Positions 9,130 through 17,714 of a DNA stretch of 64,000 nt are shown in pieces; position 1 is the first letter of the stretch; every line of letters starts with the position of its first letter. The notes under the pieces are model-generated. The model did not search any database and was not told the DNA's origin. It was given only the letters and a program-made list of their open reading frames with translations. The stretch comes from Microbulbifer variabilis. GTDB lineage: Bacteria; Pseudomonadota; Gammaproteobacteria; Pseudomonadales; Cellvibrionaceae. The translations under genes and the position numbers were made by a program. Location of the stretch: positions 1,037,001-1,101,000 of the forward strand of contig NZ_CP092418.1 in the NCBI RefSeq assembly GCF_023716485.1, given 5' to 3'.

Positions 9130-10245
9130 TTAAATATCGTTTGGGTCAATAATTTTTTCTGATATAAGTAGAGCCTGCAGAAGAAAAAAATATCCCCATA
9201 TTGTTTCACCTAAACTTTCTTCGCTAGAGTTAATACGAAAAAAGCAACCGTTAAAATATGCCTCATGGGACTGGTCGTTTATATTGAAGTAGTCAGACTC
9301 AATTATATTTTTAATAATAGAGTTGGCTTCTGCTCGCCAATCAATCATATTGTTTGGACATGTGGAAAGTTTATACATGGATAATGCCGCGATCAGTGAT
9401 GCAGAGGGATCCAGGTGATTTCGATTTCCATTTTTAAGGTTCTTAGGAAATTTATCAGAATATTCATTAAGCCATTCAACGCACAATGATTCAGCCAATG
9501 TATGATAATCTCCGCCCCAAAGACGGGAAGCAGTAGCTAAGCCCAAAAGTCCCCAACTATGGCCTCGAGCCCAACCCTTGGAAGAATTGCTTATTTTTAT
9601 TTTATTGCTTCCAAGTGTAGCATTTGCAGAAAAATTACCACTTGGGTCGAGCATAAACTTAATAATTGAATCGGTGTGTGATTTTGCAGTAGAACGCGTT
9701 TCAGAATCACCATACTGTAACAGTTGGATAAGAGCAGCAAGGCCATCAATATTTAGTGTGTTTTTCCCTTTTTCCCCTGCCCCCAAAGCGGTTCCCATAG
9801 GATAGCAATCCCACTTCGAATTGAAACTTTGAAAGATGGTTTTTGCTGCTTTTTCTGCAAATAAAATAGACTTAGTATCGTTAAATAAACGAATGCCAGG
9901 CGCTAATGCATACCAATAAATCATGCTGCGGAATATTGTGTCTGAATATAGTTTTGGTGTGAGACGTTCTAAAATAGAAGACGCGTAATTTCTATCAATA
10001 TCCTTTCTACTGACTTTTGCCTTTAACCACCAGCTGCCACACCAAAATCCGCCCATCCAAGAACCTCCTGAAGAAAATTTCCACTGATTATCCTGGGGGG
10101 ATGTAAATATTGGGAAATTATCATCACAAGAATAAGAAATTCTCTCTAAAGTATTGGTTATGGCATATATGGCAGTGTAATTTACACTTGTAGAAGTGTC
10201 TGAAAAAGATGACTCTTTAATCTCTACCAACAAAGAATTATTCAT
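9130..10245 (-). CDS. GH88/GH105-like (alpha/alpha)6-barrel protein in a biosynthetic operon
   Basis: A 371-residue protein resembling unsaturated glucuronyl hydrolases (GH88). The clearest part is WARGHSWGLLGL followed by DPSASLIAALSM; the GGSWMGGFWCG segment near the N-terminus also fits. The Asp in NIDGLAAL would correspond to the catalytic acid/base. The other conserved Asp of the family (in the HDxGF region) is not evident; Phe seems to replace it. No signal peptide, so it is cytoplasmic. ATG 10245 is preferred: it follows the MFS stop by one base, while an upstream ATG at 10287 would overlap the MFS gene. GH88 enzymes hydrate an enol-ether double bond, so a tailoring or deglycosylation step is conceivable. 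The function here is unknown. Confidence 0.7.
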   Translation of the reverse strand: MNNSLLVEIKESSFSDTSTSVNYTAIYAITNTLERISYSCDDNFPIFTSPQDNQWKFSSGGSWMGGFWCGSWWLKAKVSRKDIDRNYASSILERLTPKLYSDTIFRSMIYWYALAPGIRLFNDTKSILFAEKAAKTIFQSFNSKWDCYPMGTALGAGEKGKNTLNIDGLAALIQLLQYGDSETRSTAKSHTDSIIKFMLDPSGNFSANATLGSNKIKISNSSKGWARGHSWGLLGLATASRLWGGDYHTLAESLCVEWLNEYSDKFPKNLKNGNRNHLDPSASLIAALSMYKLSTCPNNMIDWRAEANSIIKNIIESDYFNINDQSHEAYFNGCFFRINSSEESLGETIWGYFFLLQALLISEKIIDPNDI

Positions 10246-10246
10246 T

Positions 10247-11440
10247 TTAAACAGCTTCTTGTTGAGTGAGAGAATGTTGGTTTGCAAGAATCAGGCAAGA
10301 ACTCCCACTTATCAACAGGATTAAAATAGTAAATATCCATCCACTTGAAAAAGATTCAAAGAATGAAATGATCATTCCAAAAATAGATGATCCGACGGCT
10401 ATACCAGCAAAAAAAGCAGCAGATATCATTCCAGATGCATAGGCAATAGGGCCAAATCTTGAATCCTTTACAACCATCCCCATAGCTATTGCATTAGTTG
10501 CCACAATACTTAATCCAATTCCAATGACTCCAATATAAATTGGCCAAGAGGCCTCAATATTTGATTTCATTGTGATAAATATGGCTAGAATAGCGAATCC
10601 AATCATCCCTACGATAAACATTGCTTGATTATCAAATGATGAGGCTATAGGTGTCATTATAATTCGAGAGGACATTCCTGTAATACCAAATAATGTAATA
10701 AGAAGCCCTGCTTGCTCTGGGCTTAGGGATAAACTGATTGCAAAGCTTGGTATATAAGTGATGTATGCAGAAAGAACTGCTCCAATTCCTCCTTGGGTTA
10801 ACATTAATAGCGCAAGCTTTCTATTTGGAATGTATTGTTGAGAGGATTTCCTTACTAGAGGCTTATTTGGAGATACTTTCCAACTTAGTATTGCCATTAC
10901 TATTGCTATAGGTACTACAGCCAAGAAGGATACTCTCCAACCCCAATTATTTGCTATAAAAGGCAGAGTGAAACCGGCAAGTAATGCTGATAACTGCACT
11001 CCAGATTGCTTCATACCGACCATCATGGCCTTACTAGAGTCTGGGATTCTTAGTGCAATTAACTTATTAGTTAAGGGATTGGCTAAGGCTTGAGAAAGAC
11101 CAACTATAGAAATTGCGCCAATGATTGTCCATAAGCTATCCGAGATACTAATTATAAAAAAAGATATTGCAATTGTTATGAAGTGAAGAACATATGATGC
11201 CCTAAGACCAAAATAGTCGACAGCATTTCCCGCAAATAGGGATAAAATTGATGCTAACCCAAAAGAAACCATCACAATATAGCTCAGGTCACTCTCTTGT
11301 ACTTGTAGTGCTTTAATTAAATATGGGCTCAGCACACCAGTTGCATAAAGAATGAACATTGGTAATGCCATTGCAAGTAAAAGAACCAGTCCAATTTTTA
11401 TTTTATCGAACGGATCTATATGAGTTGGAGGGGCACTCAT
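10247..11440 (-). CDS. MFS transporter (CynX/NimT-like) of the biosynthetic operon
   Basis: A 397-residue integral membrane protein with about 12 predicted helices and an MFS-type loop around NAVDYFGLRASY. It begins with a short hydrophilic tail and a first helix around IGLVLLLAMALPMF. Its stop is separated by one base from the GH88-like ATG, indicating translational coupling. The gap to the upstream ligase is about 50 bp. Probable role: uptake of a pathway precursor or export of an intermediate or product. It is the second MFS protein of the island. Substrate unknown. Confidence 0.85.
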   Translation of the reverse strand: MSAPPTHIDPFDKIKIGLVLLLAMALPMFILYATGVLSPYLIKALQVQESDLSYIVMVSFGLASILSLFAGNAVDYFGLRASYVLHFITIAISFFIISISDSLWTIIGAISIVGLSQALANPLTNKLIALRIPDSSKAMMVGMKQSGVQLSALLAGFTLPFIANNWGWRVSFLAVVPIAIVMAILSWKVSPNKPLVRKSSQQYIPNRKLALLMLTQGGIGAVLSAYITYIPSFAISLSLSPEQAGLLITLFGITGMSSRIIMTPIASSFDNQAMFIVGMIGFAILAIFITMKSNIEASWPIYIGVIGIGLSIVATNAIAMGMVVKDSRFGPIAYASGMISAAFFAGIAVGSSIFGMIISFFESFSSGWIFTILILLISGSSCLILANQHSLTQQEAV

Positions 11441-11491
11441 GATCGATTTAATCCTTTTTAGGGAGATGGGGTATCCAAAATGGTAGCAAAA

Positions 11492-13171
11492 TTATGTTAC
11501 AGTATCGTATTCACTATTCCTTGATTGTTCTCTGCTCTTTCCCAATGAAGAGATATTTTCCACAAGCATTTTTTTATTAATTTTTCCGGCAGGGGTCATT
11601 GGTAGTTGCCGGTAAAATTGCAGATACTCTGGTAGTTTATTTACTTCCAGGCCTTGATCCCTAAGGTAATCATTAATTTCTTTAAGTGAGAGAAGATCTG
11701 AACCTTCGCGCAGAGTGATACAGATACAAACTCTTTGGCCAAGATCTTCGTCTGGTACAGGAATACAAGCTGCACTTATAATCTCAGGATGAGAGGTTGC
11801 AATTTTTTCAATTTGAACAGGGCTAATATTCATTCCGCCCCGAATAATGATATCTTTTTTTCTCCCGAGAAGAATAAGATATCCATTATCATCAATACAA
11901 CCCAGATCACCAGTATAAACCCAGCCTTCATGATCCCTGTAACGTTGGTCTAGATCTGGGGCATTTACATATTGCATCGGCGTCATTGGCCCTCGCCCAG
12001 CTATTTCTCCGATCTCCCCTTGAGCCAAAGGTTGCTTTTGATCATCTACAATTCGAATTTCACAAATACTAGGATTTGGACGTCCAACGGATCTACAAAT
12101 AGAATCTAAAGAATCTTCCAATGTATTATGACAATTAATACCATCGGCTGATCCATAAAGGCTAATAATTCTACAGTCAAAAGCACTAACACAGCGATAA
12201 ATTGTCGCTTGATCAATAATGGCGCCACCACTGACAATGGCCGTAAGACACGATAAGTCAGTTTTTTGTAGTTCTGCAGCCGCCGCCATACGCTGAAACA
12301 TGGTGGGAACACCAAAAATATGACTTGGTTTATGTTGCTGTATAGCCTCTATAGCAGTGGTTATATCAAACTTTGGAAGAAGTACTAATGAACCTCCCAT
12401 CCAGGAAAGCACGCCAAATGTCGCACTAGAGCCAAATGCAGTACCCAAAGGCATAAGGTATAATGCACGAAAGTCTCTATTGGGCTTAGTAATTCTTTCT
12501 AAAAACCGTCCTCTTCCACCTAATATAGCATTGTGTGAATAAGCAACTAATTTGGGTTCTGATTCAGTACCTGAAGAAATAAGAAACCTTACAGGGCTAT
12601 TAGGGCATACTTTGATCGGTGTTTTAAGTGGATCATTTTTAAATAATTCATCAAGATCATTCCAGTTAGTTTCACTGGATGCTGGTTTATCACCTTGGAC
12701 GATAAATGTTCTCAATGATAATGCATTTGGACGAATCGATTGAATTATTTCACAGTAATCAATATCTGCATAAGATCTTTCAGTAATCAATGCTCTGGCA
12801 TTAGTACGCTTGATAACAGATTTAATATCAAGGCTGCCTCGCCCAAGTGGAATCGGACAGACAACAGCACCGATTGCAGCACATGCAAGATCAATAGCAC
12901 ATGATCGCCAGGAGTTGACCAGCTGATAAACAACAACGTCCCCACTGACAATCCCCAATTGTAAAAAACTATTAGCAAGCCGGGCTGCGGATTCAGATAA
13001 TTGGCTGTAAGTTGTTATTGTATCTTTCTCAAGTACTGCGGGTTTATTTGGTTGTTTTATAGCGTTTTCGCAAAATTTTTCATAAACAGTTTGCTCGGGA
13101 TAATATCCTTTAGAAGTCCAATCCTGTCGCACCGAAATGGGCACTATATCAATCACACCTGTATTGTTCAT
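11492..13171 (-). CDS. AMP-forming acyl-CoA ligase / ANL-family acid-activating enzyme
   Basis: A 559-residue ANL-superfamily adenylating enzyme. Seen: the phosphate-binding loop SSGTESEPK, the SLYGSADG region (A5), GWVYTGDLG and GRKKDIIIRGG (A7-A8), and the C-terminal catalytic Lys in TPAGKINKK (A10). It probably activates a carboxylic acid as acyl-AMP and loads it onto CoA or a carrier. It could also supply the acyl-AMP that accepts sulfur from the carrier's thiocarboxylate, as in thioquinolobactin-type pathways. Start 13171 is preferred: its ATGA overlaps the CoA-transferase stop and GGAG sits about 6 nt upstream. An in-frame ATG four codons earlier (13183) is the alternative. Confidence 0.88.
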   Translation of the reverse strand: MNNTGVIDIVPISVRQDWTSKGYYPEQTVYEKFCENAIKQPNKPAVLEKDTITTYSQLSESAARLANSFLQLGIVSGDVVVYQLVNSWRSCAIDLACAAIGAVVCPIPLGRGSLDIKSVIKRTNARALITERSYADIDYCEIIQSIRPNALSLRTFIVQGDKPASSETNWNDLDELFKNDPLKTPIKVCPNSPVRFLISSGTESEPKLVAYSHNAILGGRGRFLERITKPNRDFRALYLMPLGTAFGSSATFGVLSWMGGSLVLLPKFDITTAIEAIQQHKPSHIFGVPTMFQRMAAAAELQKTDLSCLTAIVSGGAIIDQATIYRCVSAFDCRIISLYGSADGINCHNTLEDSLDSICRSVGRPNPSICEIRIVDDQKQPLAQGEIGEIAGRGPMTPMQYVNAPDLDQRYRDHEGWVYTGDLGCIDDNGYLILLGRKKDIIIRGGMNISPVQIEKIATSHPEIISAACIPVPDEDLGQRVCICITLREGSDLLSLKEINDYLRDQGLEVNKLPEYLQFYRQLPMTPAGKINKKMLVENISSLGKSREQSRNSEYDTVT

Positions 13172-15081
13172 TTGAATCTCCATGGCGTGGTTACACGAGA
13201 ATAATTTGAGGTTTGAAAGTTTTCTTTAAAGCGAGGCTGCTTGGGTAGCTCTTCGAGTGACTCTATTACTTGACTACATGGGATGTTATGTTTCTCAAAA
13301 ATAAATAACCACTCTTGAACATTTTTGTCTTTAAGAATTTTCTCAAATTTTTCATCTATGTTCGATTGCTCTAAATCTCTGACCGTCAAATTTAATTCAT
13401 CTAGCAAAGGAATTAGTTCATTAGATGAGGAGAACTCTAGGATGATATACCCATCTAAGGTCTTGAATATCTTTCCTTTCTGAAATTCAGGCTTTTGATT
13501 TTTTTCTCTAATAGATTTAATAATTGGTTGGGTTAAAAGTGTCGCGCTTCCTAGTAATGAGGTATCTACACGACATCCCTGGTTATTAAAAAATTTACGG
13601 AATAGACCTAAGATGGTTCCTTGAGCTGAAATTATCCCACCAAGAACATCGAGGGCTGTATATAGGGTGCCTCCATTATTCTTATTATTATGTGAAAGCT
13701 CACTAGCTAGTCCAGAATAAGCCTGTACGGTGAAATCAGTACCAGGATAGTGCACATCGTTATCTAGAATTCCCCATCCACCGGCATAGTTATAAACAAT
13801 ATCAGGGTTTACCTTTTTCAAATGTTCGTGGTCGAGTTGTAGTTGCTTGGCTTTTCCTGGAGCCCAGTTATGAATAAAGACATCCGCAGTAGATACTAAT
13901 GAAAGAACTTCAGCGCGACCCGCAGGCGTTTTAATATCGATTTCCCGAACCTCTTTAAGATGGTTTAGTGCGTCAAACCGCGCTGAACAATCTCCAGCAA
14001 GAGGAGGCATTCCTCGTAATGGGTCACCACCAGGTGGCTCAATTCGTACTACCCTAGCTCCCAATAAGGCTAGTAAATGGCCAGCTATAGGCCCTTGAAT
14101 CCGTCGGCAGGACTCGATAACAGTAAGTCCACTCAAAGGCTTACTTTGGTCAGTAATAAAGTTATTTGAGGTATCTTGATTTAAAATATTTTCTGAAGAA
14201 TCTTTGTATATTTCATTATTAATAACTTCAGGTCTAAGTTGCCATGGGCCTCGTTCCAATAAAATAGATATATCTCTATCAGTGGACCTTTCTAAGAGTG
14301 TTCTCTGACGACATACTGCGACCCCCGATTCACTTGCTAACAATTCAATATCTTTAAATTTACTAGAAGAAATTTTTGATATGAGGGTTCTTGGCAGATA
14401 TGATGTTGCTTTAGCATACCGCTGCAGAAAGGACTGCCAACCTTTACTCATATCCTCCTGGCTGATCCCAAGAGCACTCCAGAATCGACGCCAAGGTTCT
14501 GGAGAAAGAGTTTCTAATTCAAAAAGCACACCATCTTCTGAACAGAAAGGTGGTCGTTGAGAATGATCGTGTACTCCGGGAGGAATATTCTCCGCATATT
14601 CATTTACAGTCGCACCAGCAAGGTATTGCCCAACACACAATAACCCTGCAGATACCATGGAGGTTTGAAATCCTCTCGAATTTAATCCGCGTCTATGGCC
14701 TATAGCGGTGGCTATACAGCCTAAAAGAGTTAAAACAGCTGATGCGCTAGATAGATAGGGAGCATTCAAGGCATCTATTCCACCAATGGAACGTCCATGA
14801 ACCGACATCAAGCCAGTTGCGGCTTGAATCACAGACTCTGAGCCTTGCCGTAGGGGATCATCTGACCAAAAAGAGAAAAGGTTTTCCTGAGTTCGCCTAT
14901 CTGAAGATATAAATTTGAATGGAAAATTTACATCACTATTTAAACTTAAATCATTTTCTACTTGAATTCCTAACGCATGGCACTGATACTGAAAAGTATT
15001 TATTGTTGACTGTAGGTGAACCGGAACTTCTTTAAAGTTACCAATAATTGTACAATCGCTAAGAAATTTATCCATTTCCAT
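13168..15081 (-). CDS. Double-domain class III (CaiB/BaiF) CoA-transferase
   Basis: A 637-residue member of the family III CoA-transferases, whose usual length is about 400. The C-terminal half (from about residue 310) reads as a typical start: LSGLTVIESCRRIQGPIAGHLL, then GARVVRIEPPGGDPLRG, ADVFIHNWAPG and TDFTVQAYSGL. The N-terminal 300 residues hold a shorter, diverged second copy (QAATGLMSVHG, ALNAPYLSSASAVLTLLG). Tandem copies in one chain occur in the family, though here the first is degenerate. Likely role: moves CoA between acids, or acts as a hydratase/dehydratase-type CoA enzyme in the pathway. It overlaps the ligase by 4 bp and starts the distal part of the operon after a terminator-like hairpin. 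Confidence 0.85.
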   Translation of the reverse strand: MEMDKFLSDCTIIGNFKEVPVHLQSTINTFQYQCHALGIQVENDLSLNSDVNFPFKFISSDRRTQENLFSFWSDDPLRQGSESVIQAATGLMSVHGRSIGGIDALNAPYLSSASAVLTLLGCIATAIGHRRGLNSRGFQTSMVSAGLLCVGQYLAGATVNEYAENIPPGVHDHSQRPPFCSEDGVLFELETLSPEPWRRFWSALGISQEDMSKGWQSFLQRYAKATSYLPRTLISKISSSKFKDIELLASESGVAVCRQRTLLERSTDRDISILLERGPWQLRPEVINNEIYKDSSENILNQDTSNNFITDQSKPLSGLTVIESCRRIQGPIAGHLLALLGARVVRIEPPGGDPLRGMPPLAGDCSARFDALNHLKEVREIDIKTPAGRAEVLSLVSTADVFIHNWAPGKAKQLQLDHEHLKKVNPDIVYNYAGGWGILDNDVHYPGTDFTVQAYSGLASELSHNNKNNGGTLYTALDVLGGIISAQGTILGLFRKFFNNQGCRVDTSLLGSATLLTQPIIKSIREKNQKPEFQKGKIFKTLDGYIILEFSSSNELIPLLDELNLTVRDLEQSNIDEKFEKILKDKNVQEWLFIFEKHNIPCSQVIESLEELPKQPRFKENFQTSNYSRVTTPWRFK

Positions 15082-15210
15082 AATTTATATACCACCAAAA
15101 TCTGTTGCCAGTAACACAATTAAGTAAATTAATTGAGGTCGTCATTTAAGAGCAACAAGGTAACTCTGGTTATTTCTCTACCGGTTAGATTAGGTATCAC
15201 TATATAATGT

Positions 15211-15244
15211 AAAAAGGTGAATCGATAATGCCGACCACCTTTTT
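15211..15244 (-). terminator. Terminator-like hairpin after the sulfur-carrier gene
   Basis: AAAAAGGTG and CACCTTTTT form a perfect 9-bp stem with a 16-nt loop about 42 bp after the carrier stop codon. Read on the minus strand the right arm ends in five T. The stem is symmetrical, so it could stop transcription in either direction. It may partly uncouple the sulfur cassette from the downstream CoA-transferase operon. Confidence 0.6.
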
Positions 15245-15285
15245 CAGATGTTAAGGTTTTTTACAGTTTTTTTATTTGGTTTTAA

Positions 15286-15558
15286 TTAGCCACCTGCGAC
15301 AGCTGGAAGTATAGTAATGACATCGCTTGACTTTATGTCTGTAGCTAATTGGTTTTTGAAGCGGATATCATCTTCATTTACATAAATGTTCATAAATTTG
15401 TGAACTTCCCCTTCTTTTAATAAGCGGTCTCTGATCCCTGGATATTGCGATTCTAGAGATTCTATTAACTCTTTGACTGTTTGTCCTTCAGAGGTTACTT
15501 CTTTTTGATTGTTAGTTAGAGTTCGTAAAATAGTGGGAATCTTTACTTTCACTGACAT
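15286..15558 (-). CDS. CysO-like ubiquitin-fold sulfur carrier protein
   Basis: A 90-residue beta-grasp (MoaD/ThiS/CysO) protein that ends in the exposed ILPAVAGG tail needed for C-terminal adenylation and thiocarboxylation. It resembles mycobacterial CysO along its length: VKIPTILRTLT near the start, KFMNIYVNEDDIRF in the middle, and the same AVAGG terminus. In CysO, Mec removes the amino-acid adduct and MoeZ charges the tail; homologues of both lie immediately upstream in the same operon. No CysM-type cysteine synthase or MoaE is present, which points away from cysteine or molybdopterin synthesis and towards sulfur donation to a secondary metabolite (as QbsE does), though this is inference. 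Confidence 0.88.
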   Translation of the reverse strand: MSVKVKIPTILRTLTNNQKEVTSEGQTVKELIESLESQYPGIRDRLLKEGEVHKFMNIYVNEDDIRFKNQLATDIKSSDVITILPAVAGG

Positions 15559-15579
15559 GCTTTTATCTGCCTATTTGTT

Positions 15580-15990
15580 TTATTGCGATACTACGTTAAT
15601 TGTTTCTTCGATGGCCTTTTTGTCTACTATGCGATAGCTACGCACTTCACCTGGTTTACCCCCAGTTGTTGAAACCAAAACATAACTGGCATCAGGATAC
15701 CAAGCATGTTGAATGTCTTCTTTACTTGGAAAGGCTCGGGAGTTTGTATGTGAGTGATAGAACACCATTGGCACTTCATTTTTTTCTTCCATTTCTTGCC
15801 AGACCTTAAATTGTTCTTTAGGGTCAAATGCAAAAAAATTTTCAGAGCGTGCTGCATTTTGCATTGGCACTATTCTATGAGGTACTTGATTATCTTTTTT
15901 ACCAAGAATAATGCCGCAAGCCTCTATAGGGTGTTCAGCAAGTGCTTGATTCATAATAGATTCTATATGTACATCTAAAATCTTCAGCAT
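15580..15990 (-). CDS. JAMM/MPN metalloprotease, Mec-like (sulfur-carrier processing)
   Basis: A 136-residue Zn-dependent JAMM peptidase. It has the upstream Glu in HPIEACGIILG and the HSH...D metal motif in FYHSHTNSRAFPSKEDIQHA, the complete catalytic set. Bacterial members such as Mec and QbsD cleave residues or adducts from the C-terminus of small sulfur carriers. It lies 21 bp upstream of the CysO-like gene and downstream of the E1-like gene, so it most likely frees the di-Gly tail or releases a product from the carrier. Here the carrier already ends at Gly-Gly. The enzyme would therefore act on an adduct (Mec-like) rather than on a C-terminal extension (QbsD-like). Confidence 0.88.
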   Translation of the reverse strand: MLKILDVHIESIMNQALAEHPIEACGIILGKKDNQVPHRIVPMQNAARSENFFAFDPKEQFKVWQEMEEKNEVPMVFYHSHTNSRAFPSKEDIQHAWYPDASYVLVSTTGGKPGEVRSYRIVDKKAIEETINVVSQ

Positions 15991-16017
15991 AGTAAATTTC
16001 CAGTCTGTGCTTTAGTG

Positions 16018-17187
16018 TTAATAAGCTGGAAGTTCAGGTTCAATATCTTTAATCCAGGCAAGAATGCCTCCATGGAGATTGTAAAGATTAGTGAACCCCT
16101 GATTTTCTAAAGCGGCCAGAGCTTGTCTGGATCTTCCACCAACTTTGCAGTGTAAAACTATGAAGGTGTTTTTATCTATCGACTCTAATCCACGCCCGGC
16201 TAGAATGTCAGCTTTAGGAATATGAATAGCACCTTCAATACAGCAGATGTCTCGCTCTCCGGACTCCCTTACATCAATCAGCAGATGCGATTTTCCTGTC
16301 TGCCGAATTTTATGCAATTCAGTGGATGTTAAAGTGGGAATTTCTTCTTGTGCTTGCGAAGGCTTAGTTAGTCCGCAAAAAAATTCATAGTCACAGAGTT
16401 CTGTAATTGGTTTTCTATCGGGATTACGATAAATGGGTAATTTACGGAAGGTCATATCCAGTGCATCATAGACCATCAATTTCCCAATAAGAGGACTCCC
16501 AATACCGGTGAGTAGTTTTATGGCTTCAGTCGCCATAATTGAGCCTATTGCTGCGCATAGGACTCCTAACACCCCTCCCTCCGAACAGGAAGGTGCATGC
16601 TCAGGGGGGGGCGGCTCTGGATATAGATCACGGTAGTTGATTCCTATATCGCCAGGAGCATTTTCCCAAAAAACAGAGGCTTGGCCTTCAAATCTGAATA
16701 TTGAACCCCATACATAAGGTTTTTTGGCCATTACGCAAGCATCATTGACTAGGTAACGAGTAGCAAAATTATCTGTTCCATCTAGAATAAGATCATAATC
16801 TGAAATTATTTCTAGAGCATTTGTCCTATCTAGACGTGTTTCATGCAGTTCAACATGAACGAAAGGGTTGACCTCTTGAACTGTTGCTTTTGCGCTATCG
16901 AGTTTATTTTCACCTATATTGGATTGGCCGTGGATAACTTGACGCTGAAGATTAGAGGCATCTACTGTATCAAAATCTACGATACCGAGTGTTCCTACTC
17001 CCGCTGCAGCCAGATACAGTAATGCCGGTGATCCGAGTCCGCCTGCACCAATAATCAAAACTTTACTGTTTTTTAACCGTTTCTGCCCATCGATTCCAAT
17101 ATCTGGCAACAGTAGGTGACGGCTATACCTCTCCATTTCTTGTTTACTAAGTTCGTGAACGGGGCTGACAAGCGGGGGCAGTGTCAT
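16018..17187 (-). CDS. MoeZ-like E1 adenylyl/sulfurtransferase with C-terminal rhodanese domain
   Basis: A 389-residue protein. Residues about 20-270 are a ThiF/MoeB-type E1 domain: Rossmann loop LIIGAGGLGSPALLYLAAAG, the Arg/Asp region DASNLQRQVIHG, LDGTDNFATRYLVND, and the Cys loop PSCSEGGVLG. The zinc-binding CxxC pairs of MoeB are absent, as in mycobacterial MoeZ. Residues about 285-385 are a rhodanese domain with the persulfide Cys loop HCKVGGRSRQ. It should adenylate the Gly-Gly tail of the 90-residue carrier and deliver sulfur to give a thiocarboxylate. First gene of the minus-strand operon; the Mec-like gene follows after 27 bp. Confidence 0.9.
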   Translation of the reverse strand: MTLPPLVSPVHELSKQEMERYSRHLLLPDIGIDGQKRLKNSKVLIIGAGGLGSPALLYLAAAGVGTLGIVDFDTVDASNLQRQVIHGQSNIGENKLDSAKATVQEVNPFVHVELHETRLDRTNALEIISDYDLILDGTDNFATRYLVNDACVMAKKPYVWGSIFRFEGQASVFWENAPGDIGINYRDLYPEPPPPEHAPSCSEGGVLGVLCAAIGSIMATEAIKLLTGIGSPLIGKLMVYDALDMTFRKLPIYRNPDRKPITELCDYEFFCGLTKPSQAQEEIPTLTSTELHKIRQTGKSHLLIDVRESGERDICCIEGAIHIPKADILAGRGLESIDKNTFIVLHCKVGGRSRQALAALENQGFTNLYNLHGGILAWIKDIEPELPAY

Positions 17188-17714
17188 TACGTAGTCCTTG
17201 TTATATCTTTTATCTATCGAATTTGATTATCAAACCGTTTTTTATTGAGGTTCGATATAAAATTAGGCTCAAGATTTTGTCATATCACGAACAGTCGAAA
17301 GGGTTAACGGCGTTCAGCAATTGATATTCCTTCGCTCCTGTAATGATAGGAAACGATTGCAGAGCAGCCTATTGTGTTCTCATAAAGCAAGTATTAAGGA
17401 ACGATGTGAATCCTGAAGCTAATTTTGTTTACAGGTTAATTTGAAGCAAATAGGAACTCTGGAATGAGATTTAGATCTGTTTGGTATCTATAGCTATTTA
17501 TTGCGTTTTCTACTTAACCTTGTTACCAATTTGTCAATAAATGGCTTAAAGCTTTAGTTATTAGCTTTTAAATTTTATAAGTAATTTAATCTGACTATGT
17601 TTAGAAATCTCAATTGTTAACCGCTGGGTTTTCAGGCCATTTGTCTTATTGGGTAATCTTTGATTATAAAGTTTGTGATTAGATATCTATTGTCAGAAAA
17701 TATTGGAATTATCA
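17188..17714. promoter_or_regulatory. Divergent AT-rich promoter region between the E1-like and methyltransferase genes
   Basis: About 530 bp without a coding frame separate two divergent transcription units, so it must hold promoters for both arms of the island. I could not identify a convincing sigma-70 pair or operator repeat with confidence. The length would accommodate AraC-type sites. Confidence 0.45.

Noticed and set aside
15286..15558. MoaD of molybdopterin synthase
   Set aside because: No MoaE or other moa gene is nearby and the sequence resembles CysO more than MoaD.
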